Positions 29,534-41,616 of a stretch of DNA of 64,000 nt are shown one piece after another. The translations under genes and the position numbers were made by a program. Within the stretch, counting starts at the first letter, position 1. Each line of letters begins with the position of its first letter. The stretch is from Amoebidium appalachense (Eukaryota; Ichthyosporea). The stretch is taken from NCBI GenBank assembly GCA_963693365.1, contig CAVNZM010000016.1, forward strand, positions 1,798,001-1,862,000. Reading direction: 5' to 3'. A model generated the notes under the pieces. It saw only the letters and a list, made by a program, of their open reading frames with translations. It was not told the DNA's origin and did no database searches.

Positions 29534-30329
29534 TGTGTGTGCATGTGCATGTGTGTAGAACAGGGGAGGAAAGTAGAGGATTAGGGATGCCCATACTTCA
29601 CAACCACAACCATAACAGGCACATACACACACACACACACACACGACCCTCCACACCAAAACAAGCCCGTAGTCTTATTCTTCCTAAACATGAGCATAAT
29701 CTCCCTCCCTCCCCCCGAACACACACACATAGGGAGAGAGGGGGCCGGGGGGGGGGGTGGGGGGTGGGGGGTGGAAGAGGGAGAGAGGGAGGGAGGGATA
29801 GAGGGAGGGAGGGAGAGGGAGACAGAGACAGGGCGGGGGAGGGAGCGAGGGGGGGGGGGAGAGAGAGGGGGGGGGGGAGGGAGGGGGGATAGAGAGAGAG
29901 AGAGAGGGGCGAGAAAGAGACCCACAGACACAGCACCCACCTATCCATCCACACATGCAGACACAAACACGCATGCGACCATCACACCACCACAGGTGCG
30001 CACACATGCACATCCACACAGACACACAGTAGCCCGCACAACCACACCTACATAACCTCCGACATACATACACTCTCAACCCCCCTCCCCCCCCCCCCCC
30101 CAAAAAAAAAAAAAAGAAAGAAAAGAAAAGAAAAGCCCTACTCCCTTATAACAAACCAACCCCCCCCCCCCCCCCCCCTTCCTCCCCCCTCCGGGCGGCC
30201 GCCCCCAACACACACACACACACACACACGACTGCTGCAGATCCATCCCTCTCATCCCTCCCATGCCGCCCATCACCCCCGCCCCCGCCGCCCCCCTACC
30301 CTCCCCCCCTCCACACACACACACACGCG

Positions 30330-30372
<43 letters not shown>

Positions 30373-31280
30373 CTGCTGCAGATCCATCCCACCCATGCCA
30401 CCCATGCCACCCATGCCACCCATCCCGCCCATCCCCCCCATGCCCCCTGGGCCCATGTCCATTTGGGGTTTCTCCTCCTCCTCATCTTCATCCTCATCCA
30501 CCCACTTGTTGAAGTCCACCTGCCATTTATAGTATCAGCATCCCTCCACATGCCTAATATGGTAGGATTGCGTCTCTACATTGCCATATATGGAATCAGC
30601 AAACCTCCACACACATGCCTTAAATGGCAACATTGCGTCTACATTGCCATACTTGGTATCAATAAACCTTAACATGCCTTAAATGGTAACATTGCATCTA
30701 CATTGCCATATATGGTATCAGCAAACCTTAACATGGCTTATATGGTAACATTATGTCTCTACATATATATATGGTATCAGTGAACCTTAACATCCCCCAC
30801 ATGCTTTATATAATAAGTTTGTCACTATATGCCCAATGTGGTACTCAAGTCTGCAACTCCCTTACATGCGAGGCAAAAGCATGACTGCCATTTATGGTAA
30901 GCAAATATATACCTTCAATGTACGGTCAGCAGATGCATATGTAAGGCATATTAAGCAATTGTTCAACTGCCATTTATGGTAGCAACCACAACTCCATTTT
31001 TGGTAGCGATGTGAGGCCACACATATACAGACATCTTGATGTTGCCTAAACGGGATCAATCAAGAATACTTGTCTCAGATCCAAACCTACACACCTTTCT
31101 AGATGCATCCGTGGCAGAGCATGCAACTCGGCGGGGAGACACAGGAGGGGGAGAGGGGGGAGGAGGGGGAGGCGGAGGGAGAGGGGGAGGGGGGAAGGGG
31201 GGGGAAGGGAGGGGGCAGGTTTTTTATTGTGTTACAGAGAACGAAGTACGTATTCGCGACTTCTTTTTTTTTTTTTTTTT

Positions 31281-31311
<31 letters not shown>

Positions 31312-31409
31312 GGGGGGAGGCTGGATTCACGGGTGGGATTAAAGATCAACCACAATCTTTTGAATAGCCTTCTGGTGAATCAACCCTAAGAAGGGGGGCA
31401 TGGTGGGGG

Positions 31410-31442
<33 letters not shown>

Positions 31443-31724
31443 CCGAATATCTCCCTTTTAATGAATCACCCGAAATTTGGGCCCCCCCGGGGGGGGGGGA
31501 GTTTCAATACCTTCAACCAGTGAGCCTTTGACTTCTCTTTAAGCAGGCGGGGCCAGAAGGGCCCGGGGTTGGCTTTGCGCAAAACAAGCTCCAGCCACCT
31601 GCCATTTTTGGTCTGAATGGACTTCTGCGGTGGTTGCTTTAAGGTCAGCGACACGTAAAGAAATCACAAGGTTCAAGTGTGGGCACACGTAAAGTGTGCT
31701 GTCTCCCCCCCCCCCCCCCCCCAA

Positions 31725-31756
<32 letters not shown>

Positions 31757-32056
31757 GGGGGGGGTTTGAATGCGGAACACGGTACGAAGTACGCATACAC
31801 GATGAGAAGCATGGTGCAGGACACATGCAAAGGCAAACATTCAAGTATGCAACATCAGCCATGCGCACAGTATGCGTCGGGGGGGGAGAGGGGACGTTTT
31901 GAAAAATGAACTGTATGCCGTGAATGATCGGCGAATAGAAATTTGCAGGGCAAATGTGCAAGTGCATGTCATGTGGCACTTGAACAAAACCATGCATGTC
32001 GAGGAGTAAGAGTGCGTGTACATGTGTGTGTAAAGGAACGTGTGTTGTGGTGCACA

Positions 32057-32122
<66 letters not shown>

Positions 32123-32994
32123 TCCTTATACCATGTGCGCCTGTGTAACTATTCCGCAAATTGCGCGTGTAGCACAGTGGACCAGCATGTGTGTGTACAC
32201 GTGCACATGAAAGTGCAGACATTTCGAGGCTTGCATTTTCGTTGATATGTGAGCAAGCTAACTGAGAGCCTTTATAGTATTATGCTTTATACATGCACAC
32301 ACAGAGACGAAAACGCACACAGCGGCGCACATGTACGGGCATGCACACGCTCTCGTATTCACGTGCGCCACACACACACACACATGCCACACACAGACAC
32401 GCTTGGACACACACACACACACCACACACAGACACGCTTGGACACACACACACAGACACGCATGGACACACACGCAGGGAGAAAGGGGGGTGGGGGAGGG
32501 GGGGGGGGGGGGGGGGGGGGGAGCGAGAGAACGAGAGAAAGCGAGAGCGGAGAGATGGAGTGAGGTCAAGGGGGAGGGGGAGAAAGGGGGGGGGGAAGGG
32601 AGGGGAGGGAGGGGAGAGAGGGGAGGATGGGGGGGGGGGGGGAGAGGGGGGAGGAAGACGGAGCGGGAGGACGAGTGAGAGAGGGAGAGGGAGGGAGGGG
32701 ACGAGAAAGGAAGCGGGAAAGGGAGAGGGGCGGGGGGAATAGTTGGAGGAAGAGGGAGGGAGGGAGAGAGTGAGAAGGGGAGGGGCGTGGGGGGAGGGGG
32801 AGAGGGAGTGGGAGGTAGAGAGGGATGAGGGGAGAGAGGGAGAAGGGGGAGGGGGGGGGGGGGGGGGGGGGGGGGAGGTTGGAGGGAGGACGCGGGAAGA
32901 GGGAGGGACGAGGAGAGTAAGGGAGAAGCAATATCTCTCCACGACACTTTGCCCTCAACGAAAACAGCCGAGAGTCCAGCCCCCCCAGTCGCAG

Positions 32995-33027
<33 letters not shown>

Positions 33028-34298
33028 AAAAAAAGAACACTTACAAACACACACACGCACACACACAAACACACGTGCATACCCTCTCCATGCAACCTCC
33101 AATTTCCCAGCCCGTCCGCCAAAAAACACAACCTACATTCCCTTTCCCACCGCCATCCAAATATTGCCCCCCTCCAACATCAAGCTCCCCCTCCCCTCCC
33201 CCCCTCCCCACTCCCCCCCACACACATGCATGCACCCCCCCCCCCCCCCCTCCCCCTTGCGCGCCAAATAAAAAAAACGAATAACACACCTCGGCATCGA
33301 CACCATCAAACAGCTCAATCTTAAGGCCATAGTCGCCCTTTGCCCCCTTTCCAGAAAAGGTAATCTTGTCACCCTCAATCACCGCCTTTTCGTCGTTGAT
33401 ACCAGTAAGGTCGAACGTGGCATACACGACATCCTTACGCTGGGCCCACGTCACGGGAGGAGCTACGGTGGCACTGTTTTGTTTTGGGGGGGGGGGGGGG
33501 GGGGAGGGAGGGGAGGGAGGGAGGGAGGGGGGGGAGGGGGGAGAGAGAAAATATGAGGAGGATGTGAGTTAAAAAATGTGAGGATGTTGACCTGCATGGA
33601 AAATAAACGATACGGTTTTGGGCACAAATACCACCCAATGGGTGGATCTTGATGTCCAGAAAACCAAGGTGATTGCGGAGGTGAATGCGGGGAGGTGGGG
33701 GGAGGGGGTGGAGGGGGGGGGGGGGGGGGGGGAGGCGGGAGAGCAAGGGTGGGAAGAAAGGAGGGCAAGGAGGGCGGGGGGGGGGGGGGGGGGGGAAGCA
33801 ATGCATGAGGAGCGTGGGGGAGGGTTTGCAAGGTCATGGAATACCACCCCTCCCCTCTCCCCTATAGCCCATGGCGTTTTCTCCCCAGGTAATACGAATA
33901 TACACACACAGATGCACACACCAAGGTGAAACATGTGCTGCGAGGCTCACCCTCTGTCACCCCCCCCTTCCCCAACTTTTTCAAACTTCCAACTCGTGCA
34001 CCTCTCAACTACCCCTCCCCCCCCCCCCTCCCCCCCCCCCCCCCCCCCAGCCAAATCTCCCGCCGTTTCCTCCTCTCCACGTTATAAGCAAAGGTGAAAA
34101 CTTCACTTAGACCTCTCTCTATCCTCTGCCCTCCCTCCAGCCACTTTGATGTTATTGCACCAGCCCCCCTCTCTCCCATTTTATACAGTCCAGTTCCAAC
34201 CTCTCGCTCCCCTGCTCCCTTTTTCTAACCGAAAGAACTCGGTCATCCGCCGTCACAGAAGCAAAAACATCAACCACTAATGCTTACGTTGCCGTCAT
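27100..34298 (-). CDS. Hsp90 co-chaperone p23 (CS-domain protein), complete
   Basis: Seven exons on the minus strand: 34288-34298, 33290-33473, 31511-31624, 30373-30519, 29269-29385, 28322-28349 and 27100-27125. All have GT-AG sites and compatible phases (2,0,0,0,0,1), giving 208 residues. The protein starts [20 protein letters not shown]. Residues 10-110 form the CS beta-sandwich. The Hsp90-contact segment [20 protein letters not shown] is closely like WPRLTKE...NWLSVDFNNW of animal p23. An acidic block, about 60 residues rich in Gly-Gly-Met and a C-terminus [14 protein letters not shown] follow. Family role: p23 binds ATP-bound Hsp90 in the cytosol and slows client release. The tiny 11-nt first exon was chosen because it supplies ATG, phase 2 and a GTAAGC donor. 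The Gly-Met tail is typical of plant and stramenopile forms. Confidence 0.93.
27575..27675 (+). repeat. Diverged copy of dispersed repeat R in a p23 intron
   Basis: It follows a C run, and its end adjoins a G run. Landmarks: TACACGATGAGAAACACGGC, AACATATGCAGTGCCCATCG. It lies in the intron between the last two p23 exons. Confidence 0.6.
28022..28135 (+). repeat. Copy of dispersed repeat R, near-identical to 13796
   Basis: It starts at the end of a G run with TTTGAATGCGTCAAAAAGTA and ends AAGCAGAGCCCATCCTCAG at another G run. Over about 105 bp I see essentially no difference from 13796-13903, implying recent spread or conversion. It is located in a p23 intron. Confidence 0.85.
29028..29108. 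repeat. (GT)n microsatellite in a p23 intron
   Basis: About 40 units. It is followed at 29150-29200 by a short R-like fragment (ACAGAGTACGAAATCCACTA). Confidence 0.9.
29390..29468. repeat. (GT)n microsatellite abutting a p23 acceptor
   Basis: On the p23 strand this is (CA)n followed by CACACCAG at the exon 29269-29385 acceptor. The repeat begins four bases from the AG. Confidence 0.9.
30232..30273 (-). pseudogene. Partial duplicate of the end of p23 exon 4
   Basis: These 42 bases read [14 protein letters not shown] and copy the end of exon 4 ([14 protein letters not shown] at 30373 onward). They lie 100 bp further along the same strand. The donor position reads TCGTGT instead of GTATGT, and no AG acceptor stands in front, so this copy should not be spliced in. 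It looks like a dead exon duplicate. Confidence 0.65.
30525..30815 (-). repeat. Tandem repeat of about 70 bp in p23 intron 3
   Basis: Four to five diverged units share GGTATCAGCAAACCTTAACA, ATGCCTTAAATGGTAACATT and GCATCTACATTGCCATATAT in plus-strand order. It starts only a few bases from the exon 4 acceptor. Related single units continue weakly to about 31010. Confidence 0.8.
31764..31880 (+). repeat. Copy of dispersed repeat R in p23 intron 2
   Basis: It follows an A run and a G run. It begins TTTGAATGCGGAACACGGTA, continues TACGAAGTACGCATACACGA and TTCAAGTATGCAACATCAGC, and is nearly identical to 63466-63580. Confidence 0.82.
32060..32120. repeat. (GT)n microsatellite
   Basis: About 30 units in p23 intron 2. 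A GA/G-rich block of about 360 bp (32510-32870) and a C run at 33000-33025 follow in the same intron. Confidence 0.88.
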
Positions 34299-34984
34299 GG
34301 TGATGTTGATGAGCAAACGAGAGATGGCAGCGGAGAAGTGAAGAAATTGAGGAGGCTCGAGGACTCACTGTGCCGTGGAAGAAAACAAAAAATTTGAGAA
34401 AGGCGCCAATCCGTCACCCTGTGGACCTACAAACTAATGACATTAAACCTAAAATGATGTTTGAACAATGTTTAAACGAACGGCAGTTTTGTAGCTAGTA
34501 GACACGGTACACGTGGACCTTATTTTAGCATTTTATGCTATCCAATCATGTACCTCAACGTTTCATTGGCTCCCGGAAGCGTTGCGCAAACACTTTCCCC
34601 TTCCCCGGCGCGGCCCGGGGGCCTCTCAGCCGGGCCCTCGATCGCTCCCCACACCCGGTTCCTCCCTTTCGCGCTGACTGTATCCCTGGAGCTCCATGGC
34701 ACGTACTGACTGTGCCCTCGAGCCTATGTACGATAAATCGACGCTGGCTATTTTTCGAAGTAGGTGAGTCACGTGATCAGCCACTTTCCGTATCGTCCGC
34801 GTCTCCTTGAAAAATAAGAGCTACCTCAGAAGGTAGTAGTCCCTGGAGCCGCCGTAACCCTGCCTGCAGCTTTCCAAGTGTTAATTGAAGATATTGACGT
34901 AAGGTTGTGTTATTATAACCGAGATTATGACGTGGTTGGTCGAAGTATATGCACGACGTATGGTATACGTCCGTCACCGGGACA

Positions 34985-35104
34985 TACACACACACACACA
35001 CGCACTCGATTCACTCACTCACTCACACAAACACATACACACACACACACACATGTACACGCAGACACACACACACGCTGGGCGCGCGGGGTGTACACTA
35101 TGGT

Positions 35105-35161
<57 letters not shown>

Positions 35162-35206
35162 CGGCAACACACAACACACACACATACAGACACACACACA
35201 CACGCG

Positions 35207-35281
<75 letters not shown>

Positions 35282-35293
35282 CAACACACAATT

Positions 35294-35342
<49 letters not shown>

Positions 35343-35392
35343 CGGCAACACACAACACACACACATACAGACACACACACACACGCGCACAC

Positions 35393-35470
<78 letters not shown>

Positions 35471-35484
35471 CAACACACAATTGC

Positions 35485-35531
<47 letters not shown>

Positions 35532-35540
35532 CAACACACA

Positions 35541-35573
<33 letters not shown>
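34985..35573. repeat. Complex (CA)n array with duplicated interruptions
   Basis: About 590 bp of CA repeats. A unit containing CACGGCAACACACAACACAC and CATACAGACACACACACACA occurs at about 35159 and again at 35341. CGGCAACACACAATTGCA occurs at 35279 and 35468. It grew by duplication of segments larger than the dinucleotide. Confidence 0.88.
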
Positions 35574-35575
<2 letters not shown>

Positions 35576-36497
35576 TATACACAGAAGGTGCTAGCTACTT
35601 AGCTAGAGGCCGGAAAGGAGATGCATGCTTTCATGAATTCGAATAATCACGAACAGGGCCTCTCGTTATCATGAGCTTCTGAGAAATGGAAAGGGGAGGG
35701 GGGGGGATGTCTTGCCATTTTGCACAGATTTGGGGTTATGAGCATCGGTGTAGGACCCGAATGGAGTTTGACCACATGTAGATCCTCCTTTTTTTTCTTT
35801 TTTTTTTCTTGTGTGTGTATGTGCGTGTGCATGTGTTTGTGCGTGCGCGCATGGGTGGGTCACGGGGCGCGCGCACATGGGTGTGTGTGTTTGCGTGTGT
35901 GTGTGTGTGTGTGTGTGTGCGTGTGTGTGTATGTGTATGTGTTTGTACATGTGTGTGTGTGCGTGTGTGTGTGTGTATGTGTTTGTACATGTGTGTGTAT
36001 GTGTGTGTGTGTGTGTGTGTGCGTGTGTGTGTGGGTGGGTGTGTGCATGTGTGTGGGTGCACGCGTGCGTAGTATATGTTTTCTTTTTTTGTTCGCCCCT
36101 CAAATTCAGGGGGGGGGTGGGGGAGGGGGGGAGGGGGGGGGGGGGGGGGGGAGTGGGAGGGGAATGGGGGAGGGGTGGATCCGGGTATGTTCATATTTTT
36201 CACATCTTGAACCCTTTATTGCCAGTTATTCATGTCCGAAGTTCCAGACAAATACACATAAACAAACAGATAGGACTATTCATTCAGTATTTATAGAGAT
36301 GTGCGTACAGGGCACGCTTTTATTGACATGCGATTAAATACTTGTACACTTTTGATCAGCGACATAAGTTTCCACTACTAATTTATTTACATGTAGAGAT
36401 CTCCCAATTGCCTATTCATGAGAAAACAGGGACACGTTCTATAGCTCTACCTCCATAGCCTCTCAAAGAAAAAAGCTCAATACCCAGTAGTATGTTA

Positions 36498-36503
36498 TTT
36501 ATT
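36498..36503 (-). terminator. Polyadenylation signal AATAAA for GST1
   Basis: TTTATT on the plus strand reads AATAAA in the gene's sense, about 85 bp beyond the GST1 stop at 36588. Spacing is typical for a eukaryotic poly(A) signal. Confidence 0.5.
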
Positions 36504-36587
36504 GGAGAGCATTGCATAATACAGCCACAAGGAAACACGCACGCGTGCCGCATACCATACATACCAACACACATTCCACACAAATGC

Positions 36588-37402
36588 TTACTCGGGGTAC
36601 CTAAGGTCGCTCTTCAGGTAAGCGGCAATATTGGGGTTTGATTCGACGGTGGAAATAACCTTTTTTATGCTTTCGGGGATTGGGGCCCCAAATGCCGGCC
36701 GGGTGTATTGGTTGTACATGAAGAGGTCGGCAATGGTGAGGGTGGCGCCCACAACGTGCCCGTTGTTGCCGTTTTCGGCCACAATCCTCTCGAAAATGGC
36801 CACCTACATAAAATCAAATTGAAATTTAGGCGTCAAAATTCAAACATATTCGAGGGAAGGTCAGATAAAGTGTCAGATAGAATGAACGGAACTTGGGCAT
36901 TATGTGTCGAAATTCATGCGCAATCGAGAGAATGTAAAACAACACGAAAAATGGAGGTAAGTTATGAATATTCAAAAATCAGTCATATAAGAAAATGTAG
37001 CAACTTGCAAAACAAGGGTTTTCACAGACTTTGGAGGGCCGGGTGGCTGGTCGGGGATGGGGGGGGGGGGGGGGGGGGGGGGGGGGGATCGAAAATGGAA
37101 AACAAGAGAGAAATTGAAGTAAAGATGGGGGGGAGGGGTGTGTGTGGGGGGGGGGGGGGGGGGGGGGGGAAGGATAATGCATATGGGGGGGGGGGGTGTA
37201 ATTCATTAAGTCGGACGCAAGGCACAGCGCAATGCTGAAAGGGGAAATAGACCAACCTAACATAATGAACACAAAGCATCTTAAAATTTGCAGGCGTAGG
37301 CGGGGCCCCAGGGTACCCGAAAGCCCATCATCATAATGATTCATTTCGTTGAACAAGAATTGGTTTCCGGCATGTTGTGTGTATGTGTGTATGTGTGTGT
37401 GT

Positions 37403-37442
<40 letters not shown>

Positions 37443-37716
37443 GTGCCTGGGTGTGTGGGTGTGGGGGGGTAGGGGTCGGGGGGGGGGGGGGGGGAAGGGT
37501 GGGGGGTAGGCGGTGTTGTGTGTGGGTGGGGAGTGGGTGGTGGGTGGGGGTTTGCACCGGGTTTGGGAGGGGAGGGGGGGGGGGGGAGGGGGGGAGGGAG
37601 GGAGGGGACCAACACACTACTACGGAGTACGAAGAGTACACAATCACGACGAGCAACACAATGCAGATCATTCTTCTAAGCACAAAAAAAAGAGTATGCA
37701 TCATATGCAGGCTGCG

Positions 37717-37761
<45 letters not shown>

Positions 37762-38287
37762 GGGAGCCATGCACGGGACGGTAAAGAAATATTTAACCAA
37801 CTGTACTTTAGAGTGCCTGCATCATCTTGTATATGTGTGCCATTACACACAGGCATATTTGGGGGTGACTGAGATGTGTGTGTGAATGTGTCTGCGTCAA
37901 CAATTGTTCATGTTTGTGTGCCGTATATGTTTGTGTGCATGTGCATGTGTTGTGTGTTTGTGTGTGTTTGCCCACACGCGCATGCACACGTGCATGCGCG
38001 TACGTGTGTGTGCCTGTACACACCTGCTTGGGGAGGTACTCGGAGTTGAACTTTGCAAGCTCAGCCTCCTTGTTGTCTCCGGCATAAAATGCCCTAATAA
38101 AGGCATTCATGACGTCACACATACCCTCCAGAGCAACATCTACCCTTATATGCTCATCCTCATCCTGCCATCCCAAACATGCAGATGTGAGATTTTCTAA
38201 ATGACCAAGGAATAGTGGTGGTGCTTGGTCCAAAAAATATCGTGGGGGGGCACAGGGGGAAGGGGGGCGAGGGAGGGTAGGTGGGGG

Positions 38288-38332
<45 letters not shown>

Positions 38333-38369
38333 AGGAGGAGTGGGAGAGGGGGAGGAGGGTGTATGGTGG

Positions 38370-38400
<31 letters not shown>

Positions 38401-39401
38401 TAGAGGGTGAAAACAAAAAAGGACTGCCAGGCAAGGCTCAGGTCGTAGGGAAAAGTGGTCACTGTGACCATACTCGGGAAAAGGGACGGAGAGTAGCTGG
38501 TGGAGGGGAGGGGGGGGGGGAGGGGGGGGGGGGGGGGGGGGGGGGGGTGGGCAGAGATGGAAAGATCGAGAGAGCTCGAGCGAGACGCGGGGAGGGGAAG
38601 GGGGGGGGGGGGGGGGGAGGGGAAAGGGGGGGGCGGGGGGAGGGGGGGGGGGGGGGGGGGGGGGGAGAGAGAGCGAGAAAGAGAGAGAGGAAGGGAGGGA
38701 AAGAGAGAGAGAGCGCGAGAGAGAAGGGGAGAGGGAGGGAGAAACAAAAGAGAGAGCGAGAGAGACTTAGATTAGAGAGTGAGGGCGAGAAGGGGGGGTG
38801 TAGTTGTGTGTGTTACGGGGGGAGGGGAGGGGTGGGGGGCGGGGGGAGGGGAGGGGGAGGGGGGGGGAGGGGGGGGGAAGGGGGGGGGGGGGGAGGGGGG
38901 AGGGGGGGAGAGGGGGGGGGGGGAGGGGGGGGAGGGGGGGGGGGGGGGGGGGGTGGGAAGGTGGGGCATGACCTATTGAGCAGCGCTGTGTGGTAGGCTC
39001 CCAGCCCAAACGGCGAAAGCATGCCCTTCTGTATATTGCCACACCAACATCAAGACAGATCAAGCCCAGAGCACACGGTGCACGGTTTGTTTGGTGCGCA
39101 CACACCACTACACACACGTGCGCACCCAGGAGACGTGTTCAGAAACTTCAATACGCACCTTGCCGTAGAGGTTGTAGGCACGGCCCACGTGGCGCAGCAT
39201 GGCCATGGACTGGGGCACAACCGTGGTCTTCCCATCCTCGATGATGGCAAGGGCTGGCAGCTGGCCGAAGGTGTAGTCAATCCTGGCGTCGGGCCACTTG
39301 GGCGTTACGTTCTTGAACGTGGCACCGGCGGCAGCAAGCGCGAGACGAGTGGTTTCTGCGCGGCCGCGGCTGGGGAAGTAGTGAATCTCGTAGCTGGCCA
39401 T
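36588..39401 (-). CDS. Sigma-type glutathione S-transferase (copy 1)
   Basis: Three exons on the minus strand, 39159-39401, 38024-38164 and 36588-36803, all with phase-0 introns, give 199 residues, the usual size for soluble GSTs. The N-terminal thioredoxin fold starts MASYEIHYFPSRGRAETTRL; Tyr8 in HYFP is the expected catalytic tyrosine of sigma/alpha/pi classes. VVPQS (61-65) is the glutathione-binding Gln-Ser. The C-terminal helical domain contains the capping motif TLTIADLFMYN. The enzyme conjugates glutathione to electrophiles in the cytosol, and some sigma members isomerise prostaglandin H2 (family knowledge). Copy 2 lies 1.3 kb upstream in the same orientation. The last 19 residues of exon 2 are identical between copies, whereas exon 3 differs at about a third of positions. 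Start chosen at the family-typical MxxY. Confidence 0.93.
37615..37720 (+). repeat. Copy of dispersed repeat R in GST1 intron 2
   Basis: It sits between G-rich tracts. Landmarks: TACGGAGTACGAAGAGTACA, CACGACGAGCAACACAATGC, AGAGTATGCATCATATGCAG. The 3' end runs into a G run of about 39. Confidence 0.72.
38291..38965. repeat. G/GA-rich block in GST1 intron 1
   Basis: Nearly 700 bp of purine-rich plus strand with G runs up to about 40 and (GA)n stretches. Translated, it makes artefactual Gly/Arg/Glu or Pro/Ser frames. It fills the intron between exons 1 and 2. Confidence 0.85.
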
Positions 39402-39529
39402 TGTGAAAAAGGGATGGGGAAAGTGGATTCGAGTATGTGCAAATAATAACCGTTGTGAGCGTGCAACACTTTACAAAAACTGGGCTGAGTGGCTCATGAA
39501 CATGTGAACGTATGATAGTCACACTACGT

Positions 39530-39540
39530 CTCTATATATA
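39530..39540 (-). promoter_or_regulatory. TATA box of GST1
   Basis: The minus strand reads TATATATAGAG, with its 3' edge about 130 bp upstream of the ATG at 39401. A CCAAT motif (CACCAATCGG) lies further upstream at about 39660. Confidence 0.5.
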
Positions 39541-40014
39541 CGGTCACAGTTTAGCAGCTTTAGTTTGCGTTCGTCAGGCTGGACTGAGAGTTTTGCTTGA
39601 ACATACTGCTGCCCTGAGCGGCTATTACGCTATCGGCAATGCATGGCTTCTGATAACTCACCAATCGGAACTCCGCACAGCAGCAGCTGCCGCGCCGTTG
39701 ATGCCAGTTGGTGGCCGGTGCACACGTGTTTGGTGAGGGAAAGGGGTGGCGACCGTGTCGGTTCCCTACTAACGTTACAGTGAGTTCTTTCACGTTTTTG
39801 TTATTGTTCCTAAGTATTAAATTTATCTTATTCAGTGAATGAAAATGTGAACTCGCAAGTTTGCGCTACCACCTGGTTTGTTGCCTCCGAATGGAGCTCG
39901 AGCAATTGCCTGTGAAAAATGCACGCTTGCAAAGGCCGAGCTCGAGTAGGGATGTGCATGCCGTGCACGCGTGTACAAGGTTAGGTTAGAATGCGATAGA
40001 GTGCGAGCTCGATG

Positions 40015-40120
40015 TGCATGGGTGACGTTATGCAGAGTGCAAGCCACACATACATGCATTGTACGTAAGTAAGCACACATGTTGGAGCACAATGAGCAGA
40101 GGAGAGCAGAGCCTACTGTA
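40015..40120 (+). repeat. Diverged R-like repeat between the GST genes
   Basis: Contains GTTATGCAGAGTGCAAGCCA, CACATACATGCATTGTACGT and GCAGAGCCTACTGTACC in R order, without a neighbouring G run. It is in the 1.3-kb spacer between GST1 and GST2, which is otherwise unremarkable. Confidence 0.4.
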
Positions 40121-40742
40121 CCTATCTTCCGGAGCGAGGGAGGAGAGGGAGGAGGGGGGCGAGGAGGTGGATGGGTTACACGAGTTCTAGGACCGGTCTA
40201 CTATGCTGCTGCAGCTGGGTGAAAGAACAGGGAGGAAACACGTGCAAATCGAATACTCGGTAGACTCCCCGCCAAGCAGAAATCGATATCAGAAATACTG
40301 GGAGTTGGACGAGGTACAGCATGAGCACCCGTGCGGTGTGTGTGTCCCGTGAACATGATGTGATTTGCGATTTGCGGGTTTTCGGATTAATTGCTTGTAG
40401 AGTGCTGTGTAATGTATAATGTGGGTGTGGGTGTGGGTGTGTGTGTGTGTGTTTAAGTGTGTCTGCATATCTGTTTAGACCGATCATCGGGACAAAAAGG
40501 CAAATACAGTACCACCGTAACGCTGTCTGCGCTTCTGCCATTATATTTTATTATGATGCATTATCCTCCGTGGTAGCAGCTATACTCATTCTTCCGACTT
40601 GCACAGACACACCACCATCAAAGGCAAATTTGAATATACACATTCAGCTTATCATAGACTTACACTGGCTTGATCATCGGCTTGATCATCAACAACACGC
40701 ACGTGCTGGATATCATACATTCCTACGAAACATTCCATTCAT

Positions 40743-41214
40743 TTACTGGGGGTAGCGAAGGTCGCTCTTGAGGTAAGCAGCAACCTTGGGGTCCGATTCG
40801 ACGGTAGAAACAACCTTCTTCAGGTTATCGGGGACAGGGGCGGTGAAAGCGGGGTTGGAAAGGTGGTTGAAAAGGTAGATGTCGGCAATCGTGAGGGTGG
40901 AGCCCACAAGGTGACCGTTGTCACCGTTGGCGGCAGCGAGCTTCTCGAAGATGGCCACCTGAATTACAGGTAAGAGTAAGTTTTGGCTTGGACACGAAAG
41001 AGAGGGGGGTAGAAACGGGGGGGGGGGGGGGGGGGGGGGGGGGAGGAGAAGGGTGTAAGAGACATGGGGCATGACTCGGAAGTTCCGGAGGCTAGACGGT
41101 GGGAGCAGGCATGAAGGCAAATGAGACCTTTGTTCGTTTCTTATTCCAGTGTACACGTGTTCGTTTCTTATTCCAGTGTACACGCGCATGTGGATGTCTT
41201 TGTGTGTTTGGGAA

Positions 41215-41248
<34 letters not shown>

Positions 41249-41568
41249 ATGTTGAAAGGAAAATAGTACCTGTGACGTGGAAGGGGGAGGGGGGGGGGGG
41301 GGGGGTAGGGCAAAGTGTTGGAAGGAAAATAGTCCCTGTGACGTAAGGAGTAGGGAAAGAGGAGGCAAACGTTCGGGTGTGAAGATTCACAGGGGGAAAA
41401 GGGGGAAAAGGGTGGGGGAGGGGGGGGAGCGGGGGGGCTTTGGGGGGGAGGGGGGGGAGGGGGGGGGGGGGCAGAGTAGTTGTATATGCTGTAACAGAGA
41501 ACTTGACGAGGGGACGCTGAAGGCGGAGAGTATGAGCGGACAGGGAGGGATGGGAAGGGTTCCGAGGG

Positions 41569-41616
<48 letters not shown>

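Larger units (their letters stand above)
34299..36587. other. Upstream region of p23 and spacer to GST1
   Basis: The first 500 bp contain CCAAT-type motifs (CGCCAATCC at 34405, ATCCAATCA at 34541, TTCATTGGC at 34563) and a GC-rich CpG-bearing stretch around 34590-34740, plausible as promoter DNA for p23. No TATA box is evident. A plus-strand frame at 34535-34810 (91 codons) has ordinary composition but no recognisable domain. From 34985 the spacer is CA, GT and G repeats. Confidence 0.55.

Noticed and set aside
34590-34700. GC-rich stretch considered as rRNA fragment
   Set aside because: No conserved rRNA core motif could be recognised and the stretch is too short to support the claim.
34535-34810. 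Plus-strand 91-codon frame upstream of p23
   Set aside because: Composition is not obviously artefactual, but it lies in GC-rich promoter-like DNA, has no recognisable domain and no splice partner. Noted only within the spacer entry.
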